From NCBI GenBank assembly GCA_016283275.1, contig JAEEMP010000038.1:26785-90784 (forward strand): a DNA stretch of 64,000 nucleotides. Reading direction: 5' to 3'. Origin of the DNA: Lachnospiraceae bacterium (GTDB lineage Bacteria; Bacillota; Clostridia; Lachnospirales; Lachnospiraceae). The notes below the pieces were generated by a model. The model was given only the letters and a program-made list of their open reading frames with translations, was not told where the DNA came from and did not search any database. This document shows positions 9,466 to 18,789 of this stretch, piece by piece. Position 1 is the stretch's first letter. Each line of letters starts with the position of its first letter. Made by a program: the position numbers and the translations under genes.

Positions 9466-10434
9466 TTAACGGAATATAACGGGGCAATCGATGTCATGCA
9501 GAAAATCGGTGTCGGAATCTTCGGCGGAGTTAACGCTTAAGGTACCGTTGTCGTCAGTTTCGATATAAAGCATGATCTCAAACGGCATTCCCGCATGGCC
9601 CACACGTTCGGATAATACACGGATGGAATTTTCGGATTCGACATTTACTCCGTAAGCCCCGACATATATTTCGACGGGTTCGCCTTCGGTTTTCCTGTAA
9701 AGTTGTGCATATCCGTTGTCACAGAAAGTAAATTCAAGATGCACAGGCTTGCCGTTTTTGTCGGTCACGTCGGAAAAATACATTCCGTTTCCCGCATATT
9801 CGGGGATAATGTCACTGTTATATATACCGTCAGAATAAATGTATTCTTTTAAAGTGTCATGATCGCTGTGAATACCGAAACGGGTAAGATCGGTTTCGCC
9901 TTCAAAAACTTTTTCGCCATCGATCGCGATCGTAAGGACCGTGTCGGGAAAGTTAAAGAAATCCGACAGTGTTATTTCGGTGATGCCGGGTTCGTCCCAG
10001 TATTCTCCGAAATTTGAAAAACTTGAAAATCTTAAGGTCTTTCCTTTGATCGTAAAACCGTGTTCGGGCTGATCATTAAGCTCTGAAGGATTGTCCGGTA
10101 TAAATTCACCTGCCCAGTACGCATTGGCGTCCGACATATATTCCATGTAAAGAGTATCGTTCATATGATAGAAGGTAAACCATTCGCATAAACCGTCTGC
10201 GTCTTCGCATTTAAAATCAATGCAAAGCTGATCGTATACAGGGTTTATGTAATAAGAACCGGGACCGTCCAGAATGATTATATCGTCTTCCCCCGGATCG
10301 GGTTCGGGAACTTGGGCCGGATCCGTAACGGGAATATCGGGTTTTACGGTTTCGATACTCTCGGGTACCTTTACGCATCCCGTCAAAGAACACATAAGGC
10401 TTAAAAGCCCGATGAACATCAGCGTTTTTTTCAT
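9466..10434 (-). CDS. Secreted lipoprotein, unknown function
   Basis: A 322-residue protein on the opposite strand to its neighbours. It starts with a lipoprotein signal peptide ending in the lipobox LTGC (Cys20 as lipid anchor), followed by an acidic, Pro-rich linker (residues 21-50). The rest is a soluble beta-rich domain with many aromatic and acidic residues and no catalytic motif I know. I place the start at 10434 because AAAGGAG lies nine bases upstream and the signal peptide begins there; an in-frame ATG at 10479 would add 15 residues before the signal. The gene is monocistronic. The family is not recognised. Confidence 0.85.
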   Translation of the reverse strand: MKKTLMFIGLLSLMCSLTGCVKVPESIETVKPDIPVTDPAQVPEPDPGEDDIIILDGPGSYYINPVYDQLCIDFKCEDADGLCEWFTFYHMNDTLYMEYMSDANAYWAGEFIPDNPSELNDQPEHGFTIKGKTLRFSSFSNFGEYWDEPGITEITLSDFFNFPDTVLTIAIDGEKVFEGETDLTRFGIHSDHDTLKEYIYSDGIYNSDIIPEYAGNGMYFSDVTDKNGKPVHLEFTFCDNGYAQLYRKTEGEPVEIYVGAYGVNVESENSIRVLSERVGHAGMPFEIMLYIETDDNGTLSVNSAEDSDTDFLHDIDCPVIFR

Positions 10435-10593
10435 GATAAAATTCTCCTTTGACCTTAAAACTATATGATATTCTATCACAAACCCATGAGTATTTGACTG
10501 CTTTTTATTAATATTTGCGAAATTGTGCGAATATTCTTTTCTTTCGATGCAATTTGTGGTAAAATTGTAACATCAAAACAGGAGGGATAAGGA

Positions 10594-11232
10594 ATGCAGG
10601 ATTACAAGAAAATTGACTACTATAAAAATAAGGATGTTGTGCTCCGTTATATACCGGGGCATTTTGTAACCCCGAATTCACATGTTAATTACTATATGGA
10701 CTTAACGGATATGAAGTCCAGACAGCGTGAGGCGAGAGCTACCGGCGAAGAACTTGCCGAAATGTATATCTCGACAGAGATCGTGGATACGGTTCTTTGT
10801 CTTGATAATATGGAAGTTGTGGGTGCATATCTTGCCAACAAGCTTACAAAAGCCGGCATAGTATCCATGAATTCGCATAAAACGATATATATAGCATCCG
10901 CCGAGCAGGATGCATACGGACAGATAGTGTTCCGTGAAAACACCAAGCATATGGTCAAAGGGAAGAGGGTTCTGATCCTTCTTGCCACAGCGACTACAGG
11001 TACATCTTTGATGGGTGCGATCAAGTCGGTTGATTATTACGGCGGTACCGTTATGGGTATTTCCTCGATATTCTCTGCAGCCACAAAGGTAATGGGAATC
11101 CCGATCAACTCACTTTATTCCACCAACGATCTTCCCGATTACAGAAGCTACAATCCTGCGGATTGCCCTATGTGTAAGGAGCGTATGCCGATCGATGCGC
11201 TCTGTAACGGCTTCGGTTATTCCATAGTATAA
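10594..11232 (+). CDS. Orotate phosphoribosyltransferase-like protein
   Basis: A 212-residue PRTase-fold protein. The segment TIYIASAEQDAYGQIVFREN followed by the strand VLILLATATTGTS (about residues 127-139) corresponds to the PRPP-binding loop, but the two acidic residues usual before the TTGTS loop are replaced (LATATTGTS instead of xxDDxxTTGTS). It therefore resembles the divergent orotate-PRTase-like proteins of Lachnospiraceae rather than classical PyrE. A Cys pair (CPMCKERMP) lies near the C-terminus. The ribosome site CAGGAGGG is strong. Function as a true PRTase is uncertain because of the altered loop. Confidence 0.7.
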   Translation: MQDYKKIDYYKNKDVVLRYIPGHFVTPNSHVNYYMDLTDMKSRQREARATGEELAEMYISTEIVDTVLCLDNMEVVGAYLANKLTKAGIVSMNSHKTIYIASAEQDAYGQIVFRENTKHMVKGKRVLILLATATTGTSLMGAIKSVDYYGGTVMGISSIFSAATKVMGIPINSLYSTNDLPDYRSYNPADCPMCKERMPIDALCNGFGYSIV

Positions 11233-11258
11233 ATTTTATCAAAAACACCGATTTTTCC

Positions 11259-11300
11259 AAAGAATTTTATGTAAATCTATTGATTTGCATAAGATTCTTT
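11259..11300. other. Long imperfect hairpin upstream of the EPS cluster
   Basis: The arms 11259-11277 and 11282-11300 pair over 19 bases with a 4-base loop; the two non-Watson-Crick positions are G-U pairs. It ends 57 bases before the priming-transferase start codon. No uninterrupted T-tract follows, so it is not a standard terminator, though it may still end the preceding transcript or act as a leader structure. Confidence 0.75.
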
Positions 11301-11357
11301 GTTATGATTTTTAAATCCGAGTGATAAAAAATGCAATAAATTTCTTTAGGGGAAAAA

Positions 11358-12761
11358 ATGGGAAAATCGAATAGGCACGCCAATACGAACCTGTTGTACA
11401 TGGTTTTTGATGTGCTTTACGGTCTTTTGGCTTATGTCATATCTGCTTTGATATACAACGGCGGACGTGGGCTGTTTAATCCGTATCAGCTCACGCTTTG
11501 TGCGTGTTTTATCATTGTCTATATAGCTGCAAATCAGAATAAGAACATCTACTCTACAACTCTGTTCTTTTATACCGACAGGATCATAAGGTTTATTACG
11601 CGTTCTTTTATCTTTACGGCTGTACTTATGTGCGTCGTTGCTTTTTATGTGGGAAGCGCTTCCAATGTGGTACCCGTCAGATTCATTATCATTTTCCTGA
11701 TTTCGGATTATATATTGATGCTGCTCAGCGCCTTCATAACAAGGAGAATTTCCAGAGAAGTCGGCCTTTTTGCAAGAAATTCCGTATTTGTGGGCAGTGA
11801 ACAGCGCTATGAACGGGTCAAGCATTTTCTTTCGCGTAACAACATGAGCATAGTTTTAAAAGGCTATGTAATGGAAGGCGAAGAACCTGAAAATGCCGAC
11901 GATAAGACGGAATATCTCGGAAAAATGTCGGATCTTGAGCAGATTGTTCATGATCACGCCATAGACCAGGTATTCTTTATGCAGCACAGGGAGCATCCGA
12001 TAGATTTTACCGATGCCATAGGTCTCTGTATGACACTTGGAGTAACGGTAAGAATGCTCCATCATCCATACAAAATGGGTAATGTTCAGAATTTCGTATG
12101 CAGTATCGGTACTTATCCGATGATCACATATCACAGAGTGGTCCTTGATGTTTATTCACGTGCGTTAAAACGATTCTTTGACATAGTAATGAGCATTATC
12201 GGGATCATCCTTTCATCCCCTATCATGCTTATCACTGCGATCGCGATAAAACTTGAATCAAAGGGTCCGGTCATATTTAAACAGAAGCGTGTGGGAAGAT
12301 ACGGAAGAATGTTCTATATGTTTAAGTTTAGGAGCATGGTCAGCAACGCAGAACAGTTAAAGGCCGATCTTCAGTCCAAGAATCAGGTACAGGACGGCCT
12401 TATGTTCAAGATAAAGGACGATCCCCGTATTACAAAAGTAGGCAAGTTTATCAGAAAGACTTCGATAGATGAACTTCCGCAGTTCTTCAATGTTCTTATC
12501 GGACAGATGAGCCTTGTGGGCACAAGACCGCCGACACTTGACGAAGTTACAAGATATCAGACCAAACACTGGAGACGTCTTTCGATCCGTCCCGGCATTA
12601 CGGGAATGTGGCAGGTGAGCGGGCGAAGTACCATCACGGATTTTGACCGGGTAGTTGCGCTTGATACCGAATATATTGATAATTGGTCATTGTGGCTTGA
12701 TATAAAGATATTGTTCAAGACGGTATTTCAGGTTTTTGCAAAGGAGAAGGGGGCTTTTTGA
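11358..12761 (+). CDS. Polyprenyl-phosphate sugar phosphotransferase (EPS priming transferase)
   Basis: A 467-residue membrane enzyme that would transfer a sugar-1-phosphate from a nucleotide sugar to undecaprenyl phosphate, starting the EPS repeat unit. It has the full architecture of the PHPT family: four to five N-terminal membrane segments (to about residue 125), a Rossmann-like middle domain, and a C-terminal catalytic domain from about residue 270. The catalytic part shows the membrane hairpin with KRFFDIVMS, then KQKRVGRYGRMFYMFKFRSM, TSIDELPQFFNVL, GQMSLVGTRPP and RPGITGMWQVSGRS, all hallmarks of WbaP/CpsE-like enzymes. The sugar (Glc-1-P or Gal-1-P) cannot be told. It is the first gene of the EPS cluster. 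Confidence 0.95.
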   Translation: MGKSNRHANTNLLYMVFDVLYGLLAYVISALIYNGGRGLFNPYQLTLCACFIIVYIAANQNKNIYSTTLFFYTDRIIRFITRSFIFTAVLMCVVAFYVGSASNVVPVRFIIIFLISDYILMLLSAFITRRISREVGLFARNSVFVGSEQRYERVKHFLSRNNMSIVLKGYVMEGEEPENADDKTEYLGKMSDLEQIVHDHAIDQVFFMQHREHPIDFTDAIGLCMTLGVTVRMLHHPYKMGNVQNFVCSIGTYPMITYHRVVLDVYSRALKRFFDIVMSIIGIILSSPIMLITAIAIKLESKGPVIFKQKRVGRYGRMFYMFKFRSMVSNAEQLKADLQSKNQVQDGLMFKIKDDPRITKVGKFIRKTSIDELPQFFNVLIGQMSLVGTRPPTLDEVTRYQTKHWRRLSIRPGITGMWQVSGRSTITDFDRVVALDTEYIDNWSLWLDIKILFKTVFQVFAKEKGAF

Positions 12762-12816
12762 TTTTTTTAATTTGTTGTTAATAATTCCTAATTTCTAACA
12801 ATATTGTTACAATTTC

Positions 12817-12845
12817 TTGTTAAGTTTTCGACCTATGTGTACGAT
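12817..12845 (+). promoter_or_regulatory. Candidate promoter of the small membrane protein gene
   Basis: TTGTTA and TACGAT are spaced 17 bases apart, each matching four of six consensus bases. They lie about 75 bases before the small gene in an AT-rich gap. Confidence 0.4.
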
Positions 12846-12921
12846 ATATAGTGTGTAGAGGGAATACAGGGGAATGCGATAAATCTCTAAGACGTATCGA
12901 GAAGAACGGGAGTACACTTAG

Positions 12922-13128
12922 ATGAAGAAGACGAAAAGCAAATTATTTGTATGGCTCTACATGTGTGTGCTATGTTGCTTTATAGCAGTTGGTGTGGCAT
13001 TATGTATTGCAATGTCCGGTGCTGGTCCGGCGGATTTATCTACACAGAAGGCGGATGTACAGCAGGTTTTCGAAATTACGACAGTGGAGGATGCGCCCGT
13101 TCCCATGACGGACAGCGTATCGAAGTAA
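12922..13128 (+). CDS. Small single-pass membrane protein, unknown function
   Basis: A 68-residue protein with a basic N-terminus (MKKTKSK), one hydrophobic segment rich in Cys (about residues 8-31) and a 37-residue acidic, Thr/Val-rich tail predicted to lie outside the cell. It is preceded by GGGAG and a plausible promoter and followed directly by a terminator, so it seems to be transcribed on its own between the priming transferase and the glycosyltransferase operon. A second frame through the same bases (12951-13211) has no ribosome site and runs through the terminator. No family is recognised. Confidence 0.55.
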   Translation: MKKTKSKLFVWLYMCVLCCFIAVGVALCIAMSGAGPADLSTQKADVQQVFEITTVEDAPVPMTDSVSK

Positions 13129-13153
13129 TTATCGATTGCACACAGATGAAATT

Positions 13154-13182
13154 AAAAAGGGTGCTTAAAGCGCCCTTTTTTT
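13154..13182 (+). terminator. Rho-independent terminator
   Basis: An 11-bp stem (AAAAAGGGTGC with GCGCCCTTTTT, one G-T pair) with a short loop and T-tract, 26 bases after the small membrane protein gene. It separates that gene from the glycosyltransferase operon. Confidence 0.88.
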
Positions 13183-13197
13183 CATGCGATCATATTT

Positions 13198-13226
13198 TTG
13201 CAATTATCTGAATATTTTTATATAAT
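13198..13226 (+). promoter_or_regulatory. Strong promoter of the glycosyltransferase operon
   Basis: TTGCAA and a perfect TATAAT are spaced exactly 17 bases apart, immediately downstream of a terminator and 36 bases before the glycosyltransferase start. It is the best candidate for the promoter of the long EPS operon that starts at 13262. Confidence 0.75.
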
Positions 13227-13261
13227 ATTGATATCTAAATTTTTCGGATTCAGGTATTTGT

Positions 13262-14428
13262 ATGCAAAAAACTATGAAAGAAAAACAAGGTAAACGCATA
13301 AAAGAAATATTCATTTATTGCGATTACGTATACGGCGGAGGCTGCGAACGCGTTTTAAACGAGGTTGTCAGTTATCTTGCAGATTTTGAAAAAGTTATCG
13401 TATGGGGAGAAAAATGTACACTTAAAGTCTTTTACGAACATTATCCTCACTCTGTAAAATATCTTAACGTTGATCCGTTATTTCATTTATCCGAAAAGCA
13501 TCCGTTTTTACGAAAGATAAGTTCCGTTGTTAAAAAAGGGATAAAAAGCGCTCTTTTGGTATGGTCATGGATAGCTTGTCCCGATGTTTTTGTTGCCTTC
13601 AGAGAGGGATCCGTGACACGATATGTATCGCATATTCGTTCAAAGGCGAAATACGCCTGGATCCATTACGATCTAGGTTATTATCATTGGACTGAAATGA
13701 TATTTAAATCGACGGAGAAAGAACTCGCCTGCTTAAAAAAATACGATAAAGTGATCTGCGTTTCCGAAACCGTAAAGGATTCGGTGATCAGGACCATAGG
13801 GGATTCAAAGAATCTTTGTGTCAGATATAATCCGATAAATGTAAAGAGCATTATTGAGCAGTCCCATAAAGAGTGCGACTATGCTTTTGCCAAGGACAGG
13901 CCCTCCATTGTTACCGTCGGAAGGCTGGCTCCCGACAAAAATCTGGGCATATTGATCGATGTATGTCATGAACTTGAAAAAGACTACCGTTTTGAAATGA
14001 TCATAGTAGGAGACGGAGGACACAAAGAAAAGCTGCTTAAGCAAATAAAAGATCTTGATGTAAAGTGTGTAAAATTGCCGGGTTATAAAGATAATCCATA
14101 TCCGTATATACTTAACTCGGTTTTTTATTTAAGCACGTCGAACAGTGAGAGCTACGGCCTTGCCATTCAGGAGGCGCTTATTCTCGGAAAGCCCGTCGTT
14201 GCCGTAAATTGTGCGGTATTAAAAGAAGTATTTGATAATAGATTCGGAATTGTTGCGGATAATTCCAAAGAATCGATCAAAGCCGCAATAATTACCATGC
14301 TGACGGATAAGGATAAACGATCGGAATATTGCCGGAATATTGAAAATTACTACAAAAAAGATGATATGTATGAGAGCAGATTGGAAGATATTAAAAGTCT
14401 GTTGATCGATGATCCGAAAAGTGTTTAA
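13262..14428 (+). CDS. Glycosyltransferase, GT4-like (GT-B fold)
   Basis: A 388-residue cytoplasmic glycosyltransferase for EPS repeat-unit assembly. The C-terminal nucleotide-sugar domain shows VGRLAPDKNLGILIDV near residue 219 and the GT4 retaining-enzyme motif STSNSESYGLAIQEALILGK (E-x7-E) near residues 292-311. The N-terminal acceptor domain has the glycine-rich segment DYVYGGGCERVL. The start is not well defined: the ATG at 13262 has only a weak upstream ribosome site, and an in-frame ATG four codons later is possible. Sugar donor and acceptor are unknown. Confidence 0.88.
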   Translation: MQKTMKEKQGKRIKEIFIYCDYVYGGGCERVLNEVVSYLADFEKVIVWGEKCTLKVFYEHYPHSVKYLNVDPLFHLSEKHPFLRKISSVVKKGIKSALLVWSWIACPDVFVAFREGSVTRYVSHIRSKAKYAWIHYDLGYYHWTEMIFKSTEKELACLKKYDKVICVSETVKDSVIRTIGDSKNLCVRYNPINVKSIIEQSHKECDYAFAKDRPSIVTVGRLAPDKNLGILIDVCHELEKDYRFEMIIVGDGGHKEKLLKQIKDLDVKCVKLPGYKDNPYPYILNSVFYLSTSNSESYGLAIQEALILGKPVVAVNCAVLKEVFDNRFGIVADNSKESIKAAIITMLTDKDKRSEYCRNIENYYKKDDMYESRLEDIKSLLIDDPKSV

Positions 14429-14516
14429 AATGCTGTGTTTTTTTGACACATATTTATCAATATGATAGAATTAAATATTGATTTATACACAAAAATCAAG
14501 GACAGGAAAAAGGGAA

Positions 14517-15692
14517 ATGGAGCGCATACAACATGTTTTTATAGTGGGGTCCAAAGGTATACCCGCAGCTTACGGAGGATATGAATCATTTGTGGACAGG
14601 CTTACGCTTTTTCAAAAGTCGGATGCCATAAAATATCACGTGGCCTGTGCGGTTGATTCAGTGCCTGAGGAAAAGACTTTTGAGTACAACGGTGCAAGAT
14701 GCTTTAATGTTCTTCGCAAAAATATCGGCCCCGCGAAAGCAATTTTTTACGATGTTGATGCGATCAGGGAATGTATCGCATACATAAAAGCCAATAAAAT
14801 AAAGGCGCCTATTGTATATATACTTGCCTGTCGTATAGGACCGTTTATGCGCGGCATGGTTAAAAAGATCCATAAACTCGGTGGCAGGGTATATATAAAT
14901 CCGGACGGCCATGAATGGAAAAGAGCAAAGTGGGCAAAACCGGTCAGAAGATACTGGAAGGCTTCCGAAAAGATGATGGTAAAGCATGCTGATCTTATTA
15001 TCTGCGACAGCATCAATATCGAGAGATACATCAGGGAAGAATATCCTTCATACGATCCCAATACCACATTTATAGCATACGGTGCCGAGACATCTAAGTC
15101 GACGCTTTCCGATGATGATGAGAAACTATTGAAATGGTATGAGGAAAAAGGGGTCAGGCCGCATGAATATTATCTTGTGGTAGGCAGATTCGTACCCGAG
15201 AATAATTACGAGACAATGGTAAAAGAGTATATGAGATCGGATTCAAAGAAGGATTTTGTACTCGTGACCAATGTTGAAAAGAACAAATTTTATGAGGCGC
15301 TTCTTGAGAGCACTCATTTTGACCAAGATAAACGTATCAAGTTTGTCGGAACGGTGTATGATACGGAACTTCTTAAAAAGATAAGGGAAAATGCTTACGG
15401 GTATTTTCACGGACACGAAGTCGGAGGTACAAACCCGTCGCTTTTGGAAGCGCTCGGAAGCACGAAATTGAACCTTCTTTTAAATGTGGGGTTCAACAGG
15501 GAAGTTGGCGAAGAAGCTGCCCTTTATTGGGACAAGGAACAGGGTTCTCTTTCATCTCTTATCCATAAAGCCGATTCGCTTGAGGCCGGCGAGATAGAGG
15601 CGCTCGGCTTAAAGGCAAAGTCAAGGATAGAAACCGCCTACAGCTGGGATCACATTGTTGACAGATACGAAGAGGTATTTTTAAAACAATGA
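14517..15692 (+). CDS. Rhamnosyltransferase-like glycosyltransferase (DUF1972 family)
   Basis: A 391-residue GT-B enzyme. The N-terminus GSKGIPAAYGGYESFVDRL is the hallmark of the DUF1972/Glyco_trans_4 group, which includes streptococcal beta-1,4-rhamnosyltransferases (Cps2T/RgpA-like). The C-terminal part carries YLVVGRFVPENNYE and the donor-site region GHEVGGTNPSLLEALGS near residue 300. I chose the ATG at 14517, which has an AAAAGGG ribosome site; an in-frame TTG at 14478 would add 13 unlikely residues. The stop overlaps the next start by four bases. Rhamnose transfer is an inference from family membership. Confidence 0.88.
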   Translation: MERIQHVFIVGSKGIPAAYGGYESFVDRLTLFQKSDAIKYHVACAVDSVPEEKTFEYNGARCFNVLRKNIGPAKAIFYDVDAIRECIAYIKANKIKAPIVYILACRIGPFMRGMVKKIHKLGGRVYINPDGHEWKRAKWAKPVRRYWKASEKMMVKHADLIICDSINIERYIREEYPSYDPNTTFIAYGAETSKSTLSDDDEKLLKWYEEKGVRPHEYYLVVGRFVPENNYETMVKEYMRSDSKKDFVLVTNVEKNKFYEALLESTHFDQDKRIKFVGTVYDTELLKKIRENAYGYFHGHEVGGTNPSLLEALGSTKLNLLLNVGFNREVGEEAALYWDKEQGSLSSLIHKADSLEAGEIEALGLKAKSRIETAYSWDHIVDRYEEVFLKQ

Positions 15693-16921
15693 AAATTTTA
15701 ATGGCAAATAAGTTTTTTTATATAAAGGGCGGAAGTGAGACTTATTATTTTGCATTAAAACGTCTGCTTGAGTCGAAAGGACACGAGGTTATCGATTTTT
15801 CCATGAAAGATGATAAAAATCTTGAGTCCGATTATTCCGATTATTTTGTGGAAGGCGTTGACTATAACGGGAAAATGAGTAAGTCGGCCCAACTTAAGGC
15901 TGCCCGCAATATCATTTATTCAAAAGAGGCCAAAAAGAAATTCGAAAGGCTTGTAAAGGATACAAGTCCGGATCTGGTGCATCTTAATATATTTCAGCAT
16001 CAGTTGTCGCCTTCCATACTTGATATATGTAAGAAATACGATCTTCCGACAGTTTATACCGCTCATGACCTTAAGATGCTGTGTCTTAATTATGTGATGA
16101 TGACACACGGCGAGATATGCGAGAAGTGTAAAGGCGGAAAGTATATAAACTGCTTAAAGAATAAATGTGTAAAAGATTCTTCGGCGAAGAGTCTTATTAA
16201 TGTTATCGAAGGCTATTTTCATAAATGGCGGAAAAGCTATGATGCCATAGACGAGATAATAACTCCGAGTAATTTTTACAGAGATAAATTTATCAATTTT
16301 GGCGTAAACCCCGAAAGAGTTACGCATATTCCCAATTTTCTCGATAAAGAAAAGCCTTCGGTCAACAAGACAGATGACAGTGAGAAGTATTTCCTTTACT
16401 TTGGAAGATTGTCACGTGAAAAAGGAATAATGACGCTTGTAAAGGCTGTAAAGGATACGGACAGATCGTTATATATAGTCGGTTCGGGACCCTGCAGGGA
16501 AGAGATAGAGGATTTTATAAAGGCTGATAAGGTCGATAACGTTAAACTCCTGGGCTTTAAGAGCGGGCAGGAGCTTACGGATATAGTGGGCAATGCCAAA
16601 GCGGTGATCCTTCCGTCGGAATGGTATGAAAACGGTCCGTATTCAGCCATAGAATCTCTTCAGCTTTCCAGGCCCATAATAGGTTCGGATATAGGAGGGA
16701 TACCGGAACTTATAGACGGAAACGGTTATTCTTTTGCCAAAGGGAATATAGATGAACTTAAGGATATATTGTTAAATTTCCCGGAGCCGGGAAGTGAAGA
16801 ATATGCAATGCTTTGCAAAAGATCCGAAGAAATGTTTAACGAGCGTTACACTTCCGGATATCATTACGAAAAATTAATGAACATATATGACAAGGCTCTA
16901 AAAGCACATTGTTCAAAATAA
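15689..16921 (+). CDS. Glycosyltransferase, GT4-like, with Cys-rich insert
   Basis: A 410-residue GT-B enzyme. The N-terminal KFFYIKGGSETYYF loop and the C-terminal YFGRLSREKGIMTLVKA and PSEWYENGPYSAIESL motifs (near residue 308) place it in the GT4 family. Between them, residues about 139-160 hold four Cys residues (GEICEKCKGGKYINCLKNKC), a pattern seen in several EPS glycosyltransferases and probably a metal-binding loop near the acceptor site. Translation is coupled to the preceding gene by an ATGA overlap. Donor and linkage unknown. Confidence 0.9.
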   Translation: MKILMANKFFYIKGGSETYYFALKRLLESKGHEVIDFSMKDDKNLESDYSDYFVEGVDYNGKMSKSAQLKAARNIIYSKEAKKKFERLVKDTSPDLVHLNIFQHQLSPSILDICKKYDLPTVYTAHDLKMLCLNYVMMTHGEICEKCKGGKYINCLKNKCVKDSSAKSLINVIEGYFHKWRKSYDAIDEIITPSNFYRDKFINFGVNPERVTHIPNFLDKEKPSVNKTDDSEKYFLYFGRLSREKGIMTLVKAVKDTDRSLYIVGSGPCREEIEDFIKADKVDNVKLLGFKSGQELTDIVGNAKAVILPSEWYENGPYSAIESLQLSRPIIGSDIGGIPELIDGNGYSFAKGNIDELKDILLNFPEPGSEEYAMLCKRSEEMFNERYTSGYHYEKLMNIYDKALKAHCSK

Positions 16922-16956
16922 TAGAGAATGATCGCATATAACGATCGGAGACCTAA

Positions 16957-18789
16957 ATGAAAAAAAAGATTTTTACTATCACATCTTTCATATTGATATC
17001 GACATTACTGTGCGCATGCGGTGATACAAAGGATTATTCCGCATGGATGCCGAAAGACGGCTATAAGCCGGTCTCGCATAATGATCAGGATACAGAAGGC
17101 AATTCTTTCATTACGACCGCCGCCGGGTCGTTTTCCGCGAATGATCTTACGAAGGCTTTTTTGGACGAAGATGACTCTCTGGCGGATAAACTGTGGCAGA
17201 CCCAGATCACCAACGAGATATATTCGGTTACTCAAAAAGAACTGAAAAGGAATTCAATGGTATATTACGTTTCATCAAGTGAGGGCGATGATGAAAATCT
17301 TGGCTTGTCACCGGAAGCGCCGAAAAGAACATTGACCGGATTTTCGGGCGTTTCAAATGTTACGATACTCTTAAAATGCGGTGATTCTTTTGAAATGGAC
17401 CAGTCTTTTTCGGCGGGGAACAAGTGTGTTTACGCAACTTACGGAAGCGGTCCGAGGCCTGTGCTTGATTATTATAAGCCATTAGACGTGAAATTTACCG
17501 AAGAAGCCGAATATGCCCATGTTTGGAAGGCAGATCTCTCGAAGATATTCAAGGTCCGACATTCATCTGACGATGAGGAACAGAGTGTTCGGTTTTCGGA
17601 TTGCAACATAGGGCAGCTTCTTATAGACGGTAAGGTTAACTGGAACAGACTGCTTCTAAATATAATCGGGAACGAAGCGCCGGATTACGCAAAGTATCTT
17701 GAAGAGGATGCATGTGAAAGTTGGGCTGTGGACTGGATGTCTTCAACGCTGTACCTTTATTCCAAAACGGATCCGAATAAGAAGAATATCAAATACGCAG
17801 ATTTTACAAATGCTGTATTTATGAGCGGGATCAAGAATACTGTTTTAAAAGGATGGGAAATAAAAGGTGCCGGTACGAGCGGCTGTACGATAGAAAACTG
17901 TACGGAGGTCACTATTGCTTCCTGCTATTTTCATGATATCGGAGGTACTCTGGCGGGCAGTCCGACCTCCAGGACCGGAAATGCCATTCAGGTTGTAGGC
18001 CAGGCAAAAGATGTTATGGTCGAATACAATTTTGTGTCATGGATATTTAACGGTTGTTTTGTGGATCAGGTAGTTTCAACTTCGGAAGAAGACAGCAATC
18101 TTACAGTCAGGAACAATATCGGAACGCGCTCCTATGTAGGCATTGATACGATAGGAGATGCTCTTGCCGAAAAAGGACATGTAAATATTGTCTATTCGGG
18201 TAATATTTTGAGTAATATGTGTGATATTACCGATCCCGATGAAAAACTTTATGCCGATGAGTTGGGCGGATTGTTACGTAACACTGTTCCCGAACCGGTT
18301 GAAGAGCCTGTGAAGGATACAAAAAAGCCTAAGGACTCCAAAGATCCAAAGAATCCGGAAGACCTGTCGGTTTCCGGGACAGAAGAAAACGGGACAAGTG
18401 ATAAACCGGATGTATACTTATCATACAGAGGATCCGGCAATTACACAGGCATATCATGTATATGTAATTATTCGTCCAAGAATCCGGAAGGACTCGTAAT
18501 GAATAATAATGTATGCTGGAATACGAGCCGATTATTAATCCTGTACACGAAGTCCGGTCCCAAGGCATATTTTAATGATAATCTTCTTTATTCGGAAGAT
18601 GCACCGGGAGATGCGTGCATGTATCTGGTCGTTGATAAGGATATGAATATTGATTATTCAAATAAAAATCCTTTCCCCGGGAACAAAAATTATCTGGGTT
18701 ATGATACAAGCGGAAACGATATCGAGCCAAATGATGCGGTTGATATCCTGAAAAGTACGATCGGAGGCATTTCCGGATATGACAAATGA
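16957..18789 (+). CDS. Lipoprotein with right-handed beta-helix domain
   Basis: A 610-residue lipoprotein: the signal peptide ends in LLCAC (lipid on the Cys of the lipobox) after about 20 residues. Residues about 100-500 look like a right-handed parallel beta-helix of the pectate-lyase-like type, with short repeats such as NTVLKGWEIKGAGTSGCTIE followed by NCTEVTIASCYFHDIGG. A low-complexity Lys/Pro/Asp/Glu segment (about residues 448-490) interrupts it. It is clearly paralogous to the second half of the lipoprotein at 38176 (shared features include SGVSN, LLLKCGD or ILLKCGD, RPVLDYY and SWAVDW). Beta-helix proteins in EPS clusters are often lyases, epimerases or carbohydrate-binding proteins; no catalytic residues can be assigned. 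Its end overlaps the next gene by 11 bases. Confidence 0.85.
   Translation: MKKKIFTITSFILISTLLCACGDTKDYSAWMPKDGYKPVSHNDQDTEGNSFITTAAGSFSANDLTKAFLDEDDSLADKLWQTQITNEIYSVTQKELKRNSMVYYVSSSEGDDENLGLSPEAPKRTLTGFSGVSNVTILLKCGDSFEMDQSFSAGNKCVYATYGSGPRPVLDYYKPLDVKFTEEAEYAHVWKADLSKIFKVRHSSDDEEQSVRFSDCNIGQLLIDGKVNWNRLLLNIIGNEAPDYAKYLEEDACESWAVDWMSSTLYLYSKTDPNKKNIKYADFTNAVFMSGIKNTVLKGWEIKGAGTSGCTIENCTEVTIASCYFHDIGGTLAGSPTSRTGNAIQVVGQAKDVMVEYNFVSWIFNGCFVDQVVSTSEEDSNLTVRNNIGTRSYVGIDTIGDALAEKGHVNIVYSGNILSNMCDITDPDEKLYADELGGLLRNTVPEPVEEPVKDTKKPKDSKDPKNPEDLSVSGTEENGTSDKPDVYLSYRGSGNYTGISCICNYSSKNPEGLVMNNNVCWNTSRLLILYTKSGPKAYFNDNLLYSEDAPGDACMYLVVDKDMNIDYSNKNPFPGNKNYLGYDTSGNDIEPNDAVDILKSTIGGISGYDK

Noticed and set aside
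12951..13211. An 86-codon frame overlapping the small membrane protein gene
   Set aside because: It has no ribosome site and runs through the terminator at 13154-13182.
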